This document shows, one piece after another, positions 1 through 7,082 of a stretch of DNA of 10,561 nt. Every line of letters begins with the position of its first letter. Within the stretch, counting starts at the first letter, position 1. A model generated the notes under the pieces. It made no database searches, was not told the DNA's origin, and saw only the letters and a list, made by a program, of their open reading frames with translations. The translations under genes and the position numbers were made by a program. Source of the stretch: Anaerosoma sp034007245 (GTDB taxonomy: Bacteria > Actinomycetota > Coriobacteriia > Anaerosomatales > Anaerosomataceae); the NCBI GenBank assembly GCA_034007245.1, contig JAVERH010000068.1, positions 1-10,561 on the forward strand, written 5' to 3'.

Positions 1-36
1 ATCTCTGTGCGTTTCTCGGTGGAGAAGGAAGACTGA
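1..36 (+). CDS. Possible C-terminal tail of an upstream gene (partial)
   Basis: Frame 1 is open from the window edge and stops at TGA 34-36, reading ISVRFSVEKED. The other two forward frames read on to stops near 80 and 139 with less protein-like content. In other bacteria spoVS often follows the metallophosphoesterase ymdB or rny, so a YmdB-type tail is a guess from context only. Eleven residues cannot prove homology. The 121 bases between this stop and spoVS hold no other gene that I can see. Confidence 0.35.
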   Translation: MSVRFSVEKED

Positions 37-52
37 CCCGACGGCCATACGG

Positions 53-58
53 TATACT
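53..58 (+). promoter_or_regulatory. Possible -10 element upstream of spoVS
   Basis: TATACT at 53-58 is one base from the TATAAT consensus and lies just after the putative upstream stop and about 100 bases before spoVS. The best -35-like hexamer nearby, CTGACC at 33-38, is only 14 bases away, which is short for a sigma-A promoter. A second weak pair is TTGATG at 88-93 and TACCGA at 110-115. Neither is convincing, so this is a candidate only. Confidence 0.2.
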
Positions 59-157
59 TCTGGCACGCTTTGCGCGGCCTGACACACTTGATGCAGACTT
101 TCGTCACACTACCGATCGCCATACGACACGCACTCGTTAGCCATAGCAGGAGGCGCC

Positions 158-433
158 GTGGAGGTTCTCAAGGTATCGACCAAGTCCAATCCGAACTCGG
201 TCGCCGGTGCGCTCGCCGGCGTCATCCGTGAGCAGGGGGCTGTCGAAGTCCAGACAGTCGGGGCCGGCGCGCTGAATCAGGCGGTCAAGGCCATTGCGAT
301 CGCCCGTGGCTTCGTAGCACCGATAGGTCTTGATCTCATCTGTACTCCGGCGTTCGCAGACATCGAGATCAACGGCGAGGAGCGCACAGCGATCCGCCTC
401 CTTATAGAGCCGCGCTCGCCGCGCCATCCGTGA
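158..433 (+). CDS. spoVS: Stage V sporulation protein S family (SpoVS)
   Basis: A 91-residue protein matching the SpoVS family nearly end to end. It has the hallmark segments KVSTKSNPNSVAGALAG (residues 5-21), GAGALNQAVKAIAIARGFVAP (35-55, with a hydrophobic core) and the C-terminal EERTAIRLLIEPR. The usual length is about 86 residues, and the few extra C-terminal residues are basic. The GTG start at 158 has a good ribosome site (GCAGGAGG, 146-153) and gives the family's normal N-terminus. SpoVS is a small Alba-like fold protein whose loss changes sporulation and septation in Bacillus. It also occurs in many bacteria that do not make endospores, so here it is more likely a general nucleic-acid-binding or developmental regulator than proof of sporulation. 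It begins the co-directional run, with 6 bases to the next gene. Confidence 0.95.
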   Translation: MEVLKVSTKSNPNSVAGALAGVIREQGAVEVQTVGAGALNQAVKAIAIARGFVAPIGLDLICTPAFADIEINGEERTAIRLLIEPRSPRHP

Positions 434-439
434 GCCCGC

Positions 440-1273
440 GTGCCAGGCCCGGATCTACATGTTCACTCGACACTCTCTGACGGGCTTCTAGCACCGCACG
501 AGTTGGTCGAACATGCGCTTTCACTGGGCCTGCCGGCTCTTGCTATCACGGATCACGACACTGTGAGCGGTATCGTTCCGGCCGTCATGGCCGCTGCCGG
601 AACGACCCTCTCGATCATTCCTGCGATCGAGCTATCCGCCGCCGCGGGAGACCGTACGCTCCACATACTCGGTTATCACATCGACTACTACGACGAAGTC
701 CTGCTCGGGCGTCTTGCACTTCTTCGAAAACATCGGCGTCTACGTGCACGGCGGATCGTCCGCGCTCTTGCACTTGATGGTATCCGGGTCGACATCGATG
801 CGCTCGTGGCGGCAAGCAGCGGAGCCGCTGTCGGTCGGGCGCACATCGCTCGTCAACTCATCGAAACCGGTCACGCACGGGATATGGACGACGCCTTCGA
901 GCGTTTCGTCGGGGACACCGCACCGTACTTCGCGGCCAAATCGATCGTTACCCCGACCGAAGCCATCCGGTGGATCATCGATGCAGGTGGAGTCGCCGTG
1001 CTGGCGCACCCGGGACTCAACACTGTCGATGACCTCATACCGTCGCTTGTCGACGCCGGTCTCGGAGGCATCGAGGCCTACCACGCCTCACACGACCCGA
1101 TCACGGCAGCACGGTACAGCAAACTGGCATCCAGACTCGGCCTGATCGTCACCGGAGGTTCGGACTACCACGGTTCTTCCCGTGAGGGGGGCGACATGGG
1201 CTGCGCATCTGCTCCCGAAGGCGCACTGACAGACCTTGCCGCCGCCGCAGCCCGATTGAGAGGACTTCGATGA
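440..1273 (+). CDS. PHP-domain phosphoesterase, TrpH/YciV-like (probable nucleotide 3'-phosphatase or 5'-3' exonuclease)
   Basis: A 277-residue PHP-family metalloenzyme with all the usual metal-binding motifs: DLHVHS (residues 5-10), ITDHDT (36-41), Glu64 in AIELSA, His80, GRAHIAR with His135, LAHPG with His190, and GGSDYHG with Asp242 and His244. These should hold a two- or three-metal (Mn/Fe/Zn) centre. The arrangement and size match the TrpH/YciV branch. Characterised members of that branch dephosphorylate 3',5'-nucleoside bisphosphates (pAp-like) and trim 5' ends of short RNA, so a role in RNA or oligonucleotide turnover is inferred. A histidinol-phosphatase role is less likely because no histidine genes are near. 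The GTG start at 440 lies 6 bases after the spoVS stop with a weak ribosome site, suggesting translational coupling. The next in-frame ATG would remove the HVH motif. The stop overlaps the miaB start by 4 bases (ATGA). Confidence 0.9.
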   Translation: MPGPDLHVHSTLSDGLLAPHELVEHALSLGLPALAITDHDTVSGIVPAVMAAAGTTLSIIPAIELSAAAGDRTLHILGYHIDYYDEVLLGRLALLRKHRRLRARRIVRALALDGIRVDIDALVAASSGAAVGRAHIARQLIETGHARDMDDAFERFVGDTAPYFAAKSIVTPTEAIRWIIDAGGVAVLAHPGLNTVDDLIPSLVDAGLGGIEAYHASHDPITAARYSKLASRLGLIVTGGSDYHGSSREGGDMGCASAPEGALTDLAAAAARLRGLR

Positions 1274-2604
1274 ACCGATATATCATCCACACTTTCGGCT
1301 GTCAGATGAACAAGCATGACTCCGAGCGCATGGCAGGACTCCTCCAGAGCCACGGCTATACTCCGGCGACGTCCAACGACGACGCCGACGTGATCATCTT
1401 CAACACATGCGCCGTACGCGAGACCGCAGATGAACGTATGTACGGCCAGGTCGCATCACTGAAGGCGATCAAGACGGGTGGCCGCCCCGAAGTGATCCTC
1501 GCCGTTGGCGGGTGTGTCGGACAGCGCGATGGCGAGGACATGCTCCGCCGTCTTCCGCATGTGGATATCGTCTTTGGAACCCATAACATCGATGAACTCC
1601 CGTCGCTCATCGAAGCAGCGCACGATGGCAAACCTGTCGCACGCGTACTGGATGGTACGGATACGTTTGCAAGCGACCTACCGACCGTACGCGAACACCC
1701 ATGGCACGCCTGGGTCACCATCACCGTCGGATGCGACAACCACTGCACCTACTGCATCGTACCTACGGTTCGTGGACCAGAACGCAGTCGCGTCTTCGAG
1801 GACATCGTCGCGGAGGTGACACGCCTTGTCGCCGAAGGCGTCAAAGAGGTCACCCTGCTCGGTCAGAACGTGAACTCCTACGGGCGAGATCGCTACGGAC
1901 AGCCGCGGTTCGCCGAGCTCCTCCACGCCGTCGCTGCAACAGGCATCCGGCGCATTCGTTTTGCGACAAGCCATCCCAAGGATCTCTCCGACGAGACGAT
2001 CGCAGCGCTTGCCAGCGTGCCCTCCCTCATGCCCTACCTACATCTTCCGGTGCAGCACGGATCGAACACCATCCTTGCCGCGATGAACCGTCGCTACACG
2101 CGTGAGACCTACCTCGGTCACATCGAACGGCTCCGGCAGGCCATCCCGGATATCGCACTCTCGACGGACATCATCGTGGGGTTCCCGGGCGAAACAGAGG
2201 AGGACTTCGAGCAGACCCTCGACCTAGTCAACCAGGTGAGGTTCGATCACGCATTCACATTCATCTACTCTCCACGCGAGGGTACTCCGGCCGCGTCGCT
2301 CACCACCTCCGTACCCCGCGAGGTCTCCCAGAAACGTTTCGATCGTCTCGCTTCACTCGTGCGAGACCTCTCGTTCGCTTCCAACCAACGCGAGGTCGGT
2401 CGGGTCTACGAATGCTTAGTGGAAGGAGCATCCCGCCGCGATCCACGGGTTCTTTCGACCCGCAGTCCACATAACGGGCTGGTACACGTACCCGTCCCCG
2501 ATCGCAGGATGGCTGAAGACTATGCGGGTACACTCCAGAGGATCGTCGTCACGGGAGCGCAACCGTGGTTTCTCACCGGCGAGTTCGCGCACGATGCGGT
2601 TTAG
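1270..2604 (+). CDS. miaB: tRNA-2-methylthio-N6-dimethylallyladenosine synthase MiaB
   Basis: A 444-residue radical-SAM methylthiotransferase that adds the 2-methylthio group to i6A37 in tRNAs reading UNN codons, using two [4Fe-4S] clusters. The N-terminal UPF0004 domain has the three cluster cysteines Cys11 (TFGCQMN), Cys47 (NTCAVRE) and Cys82 (GGCVGQ). The radical-SAM motif is Cys155-x3-Cys159-x2-Cys162 within TVGCDNHCTYC. Other family signatures are LGQNVNSYG (197-205), LPVQHGS (259-265) and the STDIIVGFPGET stretch (298-309). A TRAM RNA-binding domain occupies roughly 372-440. Length is normal for MiaB, and the QNVNSYG form supports MiaB rather than MtaB or RimO. The ATG at 1270 overlaps the previous stop, with GAGAGG upstream. 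Its partner miaA, which makes the i6A substrate, lies one gene downstream. Confidence 0.97.
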   Translation: MNRYIIHTFGCQMNKHDSERMAGLLQSHGYTPATSNDDADVIIFNTCAVRETADERMYGQVASLKAIKTGGRPEVILAVGGCVGQRDGEDMLRRLPHVDIVFGTHNIDELPSLIEAAHDGKPVARVLDGTDTFASDLPTVREHPWHAWVTITVGCDNHCTYCIVPTVRGPERSRVFEDIVAEVTRLVAEGVKEVTLLGQNVNSYGRDRYGQPRFAELLHAVAATGIRRIRFATSHPKDLSDETIAALASVPSLMPYLHLPVQHGSNTILAAMNRRYTRETYLGHIERLRQAIPDIALSTDIIVGFPGETEEDFEQTLDLVNQVRFDHAFTFIYSPREGTPAASLTTSVPREVSQKRFDRLASLVRDLSFASNQREVGRVYECLVEGASRRDPRVLSTRSPHNGLVHVPVPDRRMAEDYAGTLQRIVVTGAQPWFLTGEFAHDAV

Positions 2605-2640
2605 TACGCACCCGTAGGCGGGAATCCTCAAGAGTGCGCG

Positions 2641-2647
2641 GAGGTGA
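2641..2647 (+). promoter_or_regulatory. Ribosome binding site that decides the start of the LigB/AMMECR1 gene
   Basis: GAGGTGA matches the anti-Shine-Dalgarno sequence and sits 5 bases before ATG 2653. An alternative in-frame GTG at 2644 lies inside this site and has no good ribosome site of its own, so ATG 2653 is preferred. Confidence 0.75.
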
Positions 2648-2652
2648 GCCTC

Positions 2653-4005
2653 ATGACAGGTACCACGCTCGGTATCATCGCACCACATCCACCCATAATG
2701 GTCTCCGAAGTCGGGGGTGATAGGGCGCAGGTAACCTCTGACTCTGTTCGCTCGATAAAGCTCGCGGCCCGTCTGCTCGACGCCTACCGCCCTGAGACCA
2801 TCGTACTCATCTCTCCACACGCCCCGCTTGCCGCGGATGCGTTCGTCGTCGATACATCGGAGCGCTACGCGGGTGATCTCGGGCAGTTCGGTGCCCACTC
2901 CGTAAGACTCTCTCCTCCCGGAGACCCTGCGCTCGCGCACGCCATCATCGAGGCGGCTGGCAGAATCGGTCTTCGCGCTATCGCACGCACTGGACATGAA
3001 GCGGGGCTACTCGACCACGGGGCACTCGTTCCGCTGAGCTTCCTTGACCGCGATGCCCGATGTCCGCTGGTCGTACTCTCGTTGTCGTTCCTGTCACTGG
3101 CCGATCACCGGCTGTTCGGCGAGGCTGTGGCGTCTGCTGTGCGTAGCCTCGGCCGCCGTGTCGCGTTCGTTGCAAGTGGGGACTGTAGTCACCGCCTGAC
3201 ACCCGATGCACCGGCAGGCTTCTCGCCGCAGGCATCTGAGTTCGATGACGTACTTGTTCAGACGCTCAAACAGGGCGACTATGAAGCACTCGAGCACATC
3301 GACCCGGCTCTCATCCGTGCGGCGGGGGAGTGTGGGCTCCGATCGTTCATCACCCTGGGTGGATTCCTCCACGATACGCGCGCAACGACCCGCGTGCTCT
3401 CATATGAAGGCCCATGGGGCGTCGGTTACACCACAGCCGTCGCCGCCTCCGACGACCTGCTCGCGCTCATCGACCACCCGGATGCAGCGCCTGAGTCGGG
3501 ATCCGAGAGCGAGCCCGTCGCACTGGCGCGCCGCGTCATCGAAGCCTATGTGAGAGAACATCGCACTGTCTTGCCACCCACACCGTCCGGCCTGCTTGCA
3601 GGACGTCATGGCGCGTTTGTCAGCCTGCACAGGAGGGGAGACCTTCGGGGATGCATCGGCACGATCGCACCGACCACGCCGACTCTGGCCGAGGAGATCA
3701 CACACAACGCGATCCAGGCGGCGACTTCGGACCCACGGTTCCCGCCGCTTGCCGCCTCCGAGCTCGACGACCTTGAGATCTCTGTTGACGTGCTCCACGA
3801 GCCCGAACCCGCCGCCCCCGAAGACCTCGATCCCCGCATCTGGGGCGTCATCGTTACCGCCGACTGGCGTCGCGGGCTACTCCTACCCGACCTCCAGGGC
3901 GTCGACACCGTCGACCAACAGATCGCGATCGCACGACAGAAAGCAGGCATCGGTCCCGCCGAGCACGCACGCCTCGAGCGCTTCAAAGTGGACAGGTTCC
4001 ACTAA
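2653..4005 (+). CDS. AmmeMemoRadiSam-type fusion: LigB-like extradiol dioxygenase domain plus AMMECR1 domain
   Basis: A 450-residue two-domain protein of unknown function. Residues about 5-270 resemble class III extradiol dioxygenases (LigB/MEMO superfamily): APHPP with His12, SPHAP with His56, LLDHG with His122, SGDCSHR with His180, and AGECGLRSF with Glu226. By comparison with LigB from memory, His12, His56 and Glu226 would bind iron and His180 would be the catalytic base, so the site appears intact. Residues about 287-445 form an AMMECR1 domain with the diagnostic LRGCIGT (331-337), the TSDPRFPPL region and a conserved LLLPDLQ segment. In many anaerobes such proteins work beside a MEMO-like protein and a radical-SAM enzyme; neither is in this window. 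The gene sits between miaB (48-base gap) and miaA (2-base gap), where other actinobacteria, as I recall, keep a shorter LigB-like gene without AMMECR1. Domain calls are firm; the biochemical role is unknown. Confidence 0.9.
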   Translation: MTGTTLGIIAPHPPIMVSEVGGDRAQVTSDSVRSIKLAARLLDAYRPETIVLISPHAPLAADAFVVDTSERYAGDLGQFGAHSVRLSPPGDPALAHAIIEAAGRIGLRAIARTGHEAGLLDHGALVPLSFLDRDARCPLVVLSLSFLSLADHRLFGEAVASAVRSLGRRVAFVASGDCSHRLTPDAPAGFSPQASEFDDVLVQTLKQGDYEALEHIDPALIRAAGECGLRSFITLGGFLHDTRATTRVLSYEGPWGVGYTTAVAASDDLLALIDHPDAAPESGSESEPVALARRVIEAYVREHRTVLPPTPSGLLAGRHGAFVSLHRRGDLRGCIGTIAPTTPTLAEEITHNAIQAATSDPRFPPLAASELDDLEISVDVLHEPEPAAPEDLDPRIWGVIVTADWRRGLLLPDLQGVDTVDQQIAIARQKAGIGPAEHARLERFKVDRFH

Positions 4006-4007
4006 CA

Positions 4008-4937
4008 GTGGGCTCATCCAACATCCTCGGCATCGTCGGCCCCACTGCCATCGGGAAGAGCGGGGTCGCCGACCTCATCGCACGTGCACTCACAGCCGAG
4101 ATCGTCAGTGCGGATTCGATGCAGATATATCGCGGGATGGACATCGGCACCGCAAAGACACCGCCCCACGAGCGTAGCGTCCCGTACCACTGTATAGACC
4201 TCGTGAGTCCCGGGACTCCATACTCGGCTGCGCTTTTCCAGCGCGATGCACGTGAGGCGATCGACGCACTCCGTGGCCGCGAGACCCCTGCGGTGCTCGT
4301 CGGGGGAACGGGACTTTACGTCCGAGCGGCGCTCGATGTGATGGACTTCCCCCAGGGCAAGATCGACACTGCGGTACGCACGGACCTGGAGCGGCGCGCG
4401 GCCACAGAAGGATCGGATGCGCTTCACGACGAACTCGCACGATTGGATCCCAGATCGGCTGCCCTTATACATCGCAACAACACAAGACGCGTCATACGCG
4501 CACTCGAGATGCTCTCGGGGGGCGTCTCGTACGCCGACCAGGCGGCCGGATTCACTCGACGCACGTTTCACTATCCCGATACGATGCTTGTGGGCCTCAC
4601 CACCGGGCGAGGCGACCTCTACCGACAGGTCGACGAACGCGTCGATACGATGCTCGCCAACGGACTCGTCGACGAGGTTCGAGGCCTGCTCGACCTTGGT
4701 TTCGCCGGGGCGCTCACCGCCGTCCAGGCGATCGGCTATAAGGAGATCGTGCCTGTGGTGCGGGATGGCGCAGACTTGCACACTGCCATCGACGACATCA
4801 AGCGATCTACGCGTCGATATGCCAAGCGGCAGCTGACATGGTTCCGCGCAGATCCACGGATCGTCTGGATAGACGTCACCGGGCTGTCGGTCGGGGATGC
4901 GGCCGAACGCGTACTCGACCTGGTAGAATCGTCTTAG
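4008..4937 (+). CDS. miaA: tRNA dimethylallyltransferase MiaA
   Basis: A 309-residue enzyme that transfers a dimethylallyl group from DMAPP to N6 of A37 in tRNAs reading UNN codons, the step before MiaB. It has the P-loop-like GPTAIGKS (residues 11-18), the SADSMQIYRGMDIGTAK stretch (34-50) with Asp36 and the Gln/Tyr that contact DMAPP or A37, VGGTGLY (98-104), NNTRRVIRALE (157-167), QAIGYKE (240-246) and the C-terminal RRYAKRQLTWFR (269-280). Length is normal. The GTG start at 4008 lies 2 bases after the previous stop with only a weak ribosome site, so translational coupling is likely. An N-terminus any shorter would approach the P-loop. dapF follows after 21 bases. Confidence 0.97.
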   Translation: MGSSNILGIVGPTAIGKSGVADLIARALTAEIVSADSMQIYRGMDIGTAKTPPHERSVPYHCIDLVSPGTPYSAALFQRDAREAIDALRGRETPAVLVGGTGLYVRAALDVMDFPQGKIDTAVRTDLERRAATEGSDALHDELARLDPRSAALIHRNNTRRVIRALEMLSGGVSYADQAAGFTRRTFHYPDTMLVGLTTGRGDLYRQVDERVDTMLANGLVDEVRGLLDLGFAGALTAVQAIGYKEIVPVVRDGADLHTAIDDIKRSTRRYAKRQLTWFRADPRIVWIDVTGLSVGDAAERVLDLVESS

Positions 4938-4958
4938 CCAAGAACCTAGGGAGGGCAC

Positions 4959-5831
4959 GTGCAGCTTACATTCACAAAGATGAACGGCCTCGGCAACGAT
5001 TTCATCATGATCGACGACCGTGATGAGTCGATTGATATGACGCCTGAGGCTGTAGCGTGGTTCTGCGATCGTCACTTCGGCATTGGCGGCGACGGCCTGA
5101 TCCTGATACGTCCTGCGACCACACCGGATGCCGACTACTACATGCACTACTTCAATGCAGACGGCTCCCTTGCTGAGATGTGCGGCAACGGCGCGCGCTG
5201 CTTCGCAAAGTACGTTGTGGACCAAGGCTTCGTGGCTGCAGATGCGACCTCACTCGTGATCGAGACCCTCGGGGGCCTAAGGCCGGTCATCTTCACCCGC
5301 GATGACGATGGGCAGCTGCTCAGCGCCACCGTCGACATGGGTATCCCTACCTTCGCACCCGAGGATATCCCGGGCGATTTCGACGGTACGCAAGTCTACG
5401 ATTGCCCGCTCGAGACCCCGTTCGGCACCTTCGGTATCACTGGGGTCAGCATGGGCAACCCCCACGCCATCATCTGGGTCGACGACGTTGCCGACGCACC
5501 TGTCGAGACCGTCGGTCCATACATCGCGACCCATGAACGATTCCCGCAGGGCACGAATGTCGAGTTCGCGCAGCTTGTCGAGGACTCTACCTCGATCCGT
5601 ATGCGCGTCTGGGAGCGCGGCGTAGGGGAGACCCTTGCGTGCGGGACCGGCGCCTGTGCTGTCCTCGTCGCCGGCACACTTTCATGCCGCGTCGGACGTG
5701 ACGCCACCATCGAGCTCCCCGGTGGAGATCTCAAGATCCGCTGGCATGAGGACGACCACGTGTACATGACCGGCTCGGCCGCCGTCTCCTTCATCGGCAC
5801 CGTCGAGCTTCTGGAAGACGAAGACGCTTAG
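4959..5831 (+). CDS. dapF: Diaminopimelate epimerase DapF
   Basis: A 290-residue cofactor-independent epimerase that converts LL- to meso-diaminopimelate for lysine and peptidoglycan. The catalytic cysteine pair is present: Cys75 in EMCGNGARC and Cys228 in ACGTGAC. Other substrate-binding signatures are GLGNDFI (10-16), GIGGDGLI (41-48), MGNPHA (165-170), GTNVEF (198-203) and WERGVGET (218-225, with Glu219). Two domains of similar fold are expected, and the length is normal, with a short acidic tail (EDEDA). The GTG start at 4959 is preceded by a strong ribosome site (AGGGAGGG, 4948-4955), only slightly close to the start. The next gene encodes the enzyme that makes its LL-DAP substrate, so adjacent genes catalyse consecutive steps. 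Confidence 0.97.
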   Translation: MQLTFTKMNGLGNDFIMIDDRDESIDMTPEAVAWFCDRHFGIGGDGLILIRPATTPDADYYMHYFNADGSLAEMCGNGARCFAKYVVDQGFVAADATSLVIETLGGLRPVIFTRDDDGQLLSATVDMGIPTFAPEDIPGDFDGTQVYDCPLETPFGTFGITGVSMGNPHAIIWVDDVADAPVETVGPYIATHERFPQGTNVEFAQLVEDSTSIRMRVWERGVGETLACGTGACAVLVAGTLSCRVGRDATIELPGGDLKIRWHEDDHVYMTGSAAVSFIGTVELLEDEDA

Positions 5832-5857
5832 CAAGCGCAGGTGCGACTCTCGCGCTC

Positions 5858-5866
5858 TGATACCAT
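5858..5866 (+). promoter_or_regulatory. Possible extended -10 promoter before the LL-DAP aminotransferase gene
   Basis: TGATACCAT fits TGnTAnnnT in the 75-base gap between dapF and the aminotransferase gene, the widest gap in the forward run. No good -35 is seen at 16-18 bases. An extended -10 can work without one, but this is weak evidence for an internal promoter. Confidence 0.3.
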
Positions 5867-5906
5867 ACCGCAGTATTCACAGTCACCGAAAAGGGGATGA
5901 CGCACG

Positions 5907-7064
5907 TTGAGGATCGCAAGCCGCATGGCGAACCTGCCGCCGTACCTGTTCGCCGAGATCGACCGCAAGAAGGCCCTGAAGGAAGCCGAGGGAGTCGACG
6001 TCATCTCTCTTGGAATCGGCGACCCGGATAGGCCCACACCCCAGCGCATCATCGATCGGATGGCGGCTGCGATCACCGACCCCGCGAACCACCAGTACCC
6101 TGCGTATGCAGGCTCCCGGCCATACCGGGCCGCGTGTGCGGAGTGGATGAGCCGTAGATTCGGTGTGACCCTCGACCCGGACACCGAGGTGCTCGGACTC
6201 ATCGGGTCCAAGGAGGGTATCGCCCACCTGTTCCCGGCGTTCATCGATGTCGACGACTACACACTGGTTCCCGGAGTCGGCTACCCCGTATACAGCACCG
6301 GTAGCGTCCTGATCGGCGGTAGGACACACTATATGCCGATGAATGAAGACAACGACTGGCTGGCCGACTTCGAGTCCACACCAGCCGAGGTCCTCGCGCG
6401 AGCGAAGATGATGTTCATCAGCTACCCCAACAACCCAGCCGCAGTGGCCGCCCCGGTCGAGTACTTTGATCGTGCGATCGCCTTCGCCAAGAAGCACGAT
6501 CTCCTGCTCGTGCACGATAACGCCTACTCGGAGATCGGCTTCGACGGGTATATGCCGCCGAGCATCCTCGAGCGTCCAGGCGCCCGCGACGTAGCCATCG
6601 AGTTCTTCAGCTGCTCCAAGGCGTACAACATGACCGGCTGGCGTATGGCGTTCGCCTGTGGTAACGCCGAAGCGATCAAGACGCTCGGCATCGTGAAGAG
6701 TAACGTCGACTCCGGACAGTTCACTGCGATCCAGCAGGCTGCCATCGAAGCCATGCTCGGTCCGCAGGACGACGTGGCCCGGATGCGCGAGATATATGAG
6801 CGTCGTCGCGATACGGTACTACAAGCGCTACCGGGAATGGGACTCACTGCCCGCGTCTCCGCCGGCACCATCTACGTATGGGCACACATCCCTCAGGGTT
6901 ACACCTCCGCAGAGTACGCAGGACTCGTCCTCGACCGCGCAGGCGTCATCATGCCGGCGGGAAGCGCCTACGGCCCCGATGGTGAAGGCTATGTCCGCAT
7001 CTCACTTGCCACACCCGATGATCGCCTCGCTGAGGCGCTGCAACGTATGGCCGACGCATTCTAA
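5907..7064 (+). CDS. dapL: LL-diaminopimelate aminotransferase (PLP class I/II)
   Basis: A 385-residue fold-type I PLP aminotransferase. The PLP Schiff-base lysine is Lys238 in SCSKAYNMTGWR; other PLP contacts are SYPNNP (172-177, Asn176), HDNAY (203-207, Asp204 and Tyr207) and Arg246. Arg364 in YVRIS is the expected carboxylate-binding arginine. The N-terminal ANLPPYLFAEIDRKK and LGIGDPDRPTP (35-45) are typical of the DapL group with about 385-390 residues (the Methanocaldococcus-like branch), rather than of alanine or aspartate aminotransferases. DapL makes LL-DAP directly from tetrahydrodipicolinate and glutamate, bypassing the succinylase or acetylase route. Placement beside dapF strongly supports this role. 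The TTG start at 5907 follows AAGGGG; an ATG 18 bases in (5925) is the alternative. It is separated from hflX by 18 bases. Confidence 0.92.
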   Translation: MRIASRMANLPPYLFAEIDRKKALKEAEGVDVISLGIGDPDRPTPQRIIDRMAAAITDPANHQYPAYAGSRPYRAACAEWMSRRFGVTLDPDTEVLGLIGSKEGIAHLFPAFIDVDDYTLVPGVGYPVYSTGSVLIGGRTHYMPMNEDNDWLADFESTPAEVLARAKMMFISYPNNPAAVAAPVEYFDRAIAFAKKHDLLLVHDNAYSEIGFDGYMPPSILERPGARDVAIEFFSCSKAYNMTGWRMAFACGNAEAIKTLGIVKSNVDSGQFTAIQQAAIEAMLGPQDDVARMREIYERRRDTVLQALPGMGLTARVSAGTIYVWAHIPQGYTSAEYAGLVLDRAGVIMPAGSAYGPDGEGYVRISLATPDDRLAEALQRMADAF

Positions 7065-7082
7065 GAAGAGAAGGCCAGCCGA

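Noticed and set aside
3596..4177. A 193-codon plus-strand frame overlapping the AMMECR1 domain and the miaA start
   Set aside because: It is rich in Arg, Ser and Pro with no domain, in another frame of two real genes.
4014..5225. A 403-codon open frame on the minus strand across miaA and dapF
   Set aside because: It lies opposite two well-conserved genes with all their motifs, shows no recognisable domain and fits the frame openness common opposite high-G+C genes.
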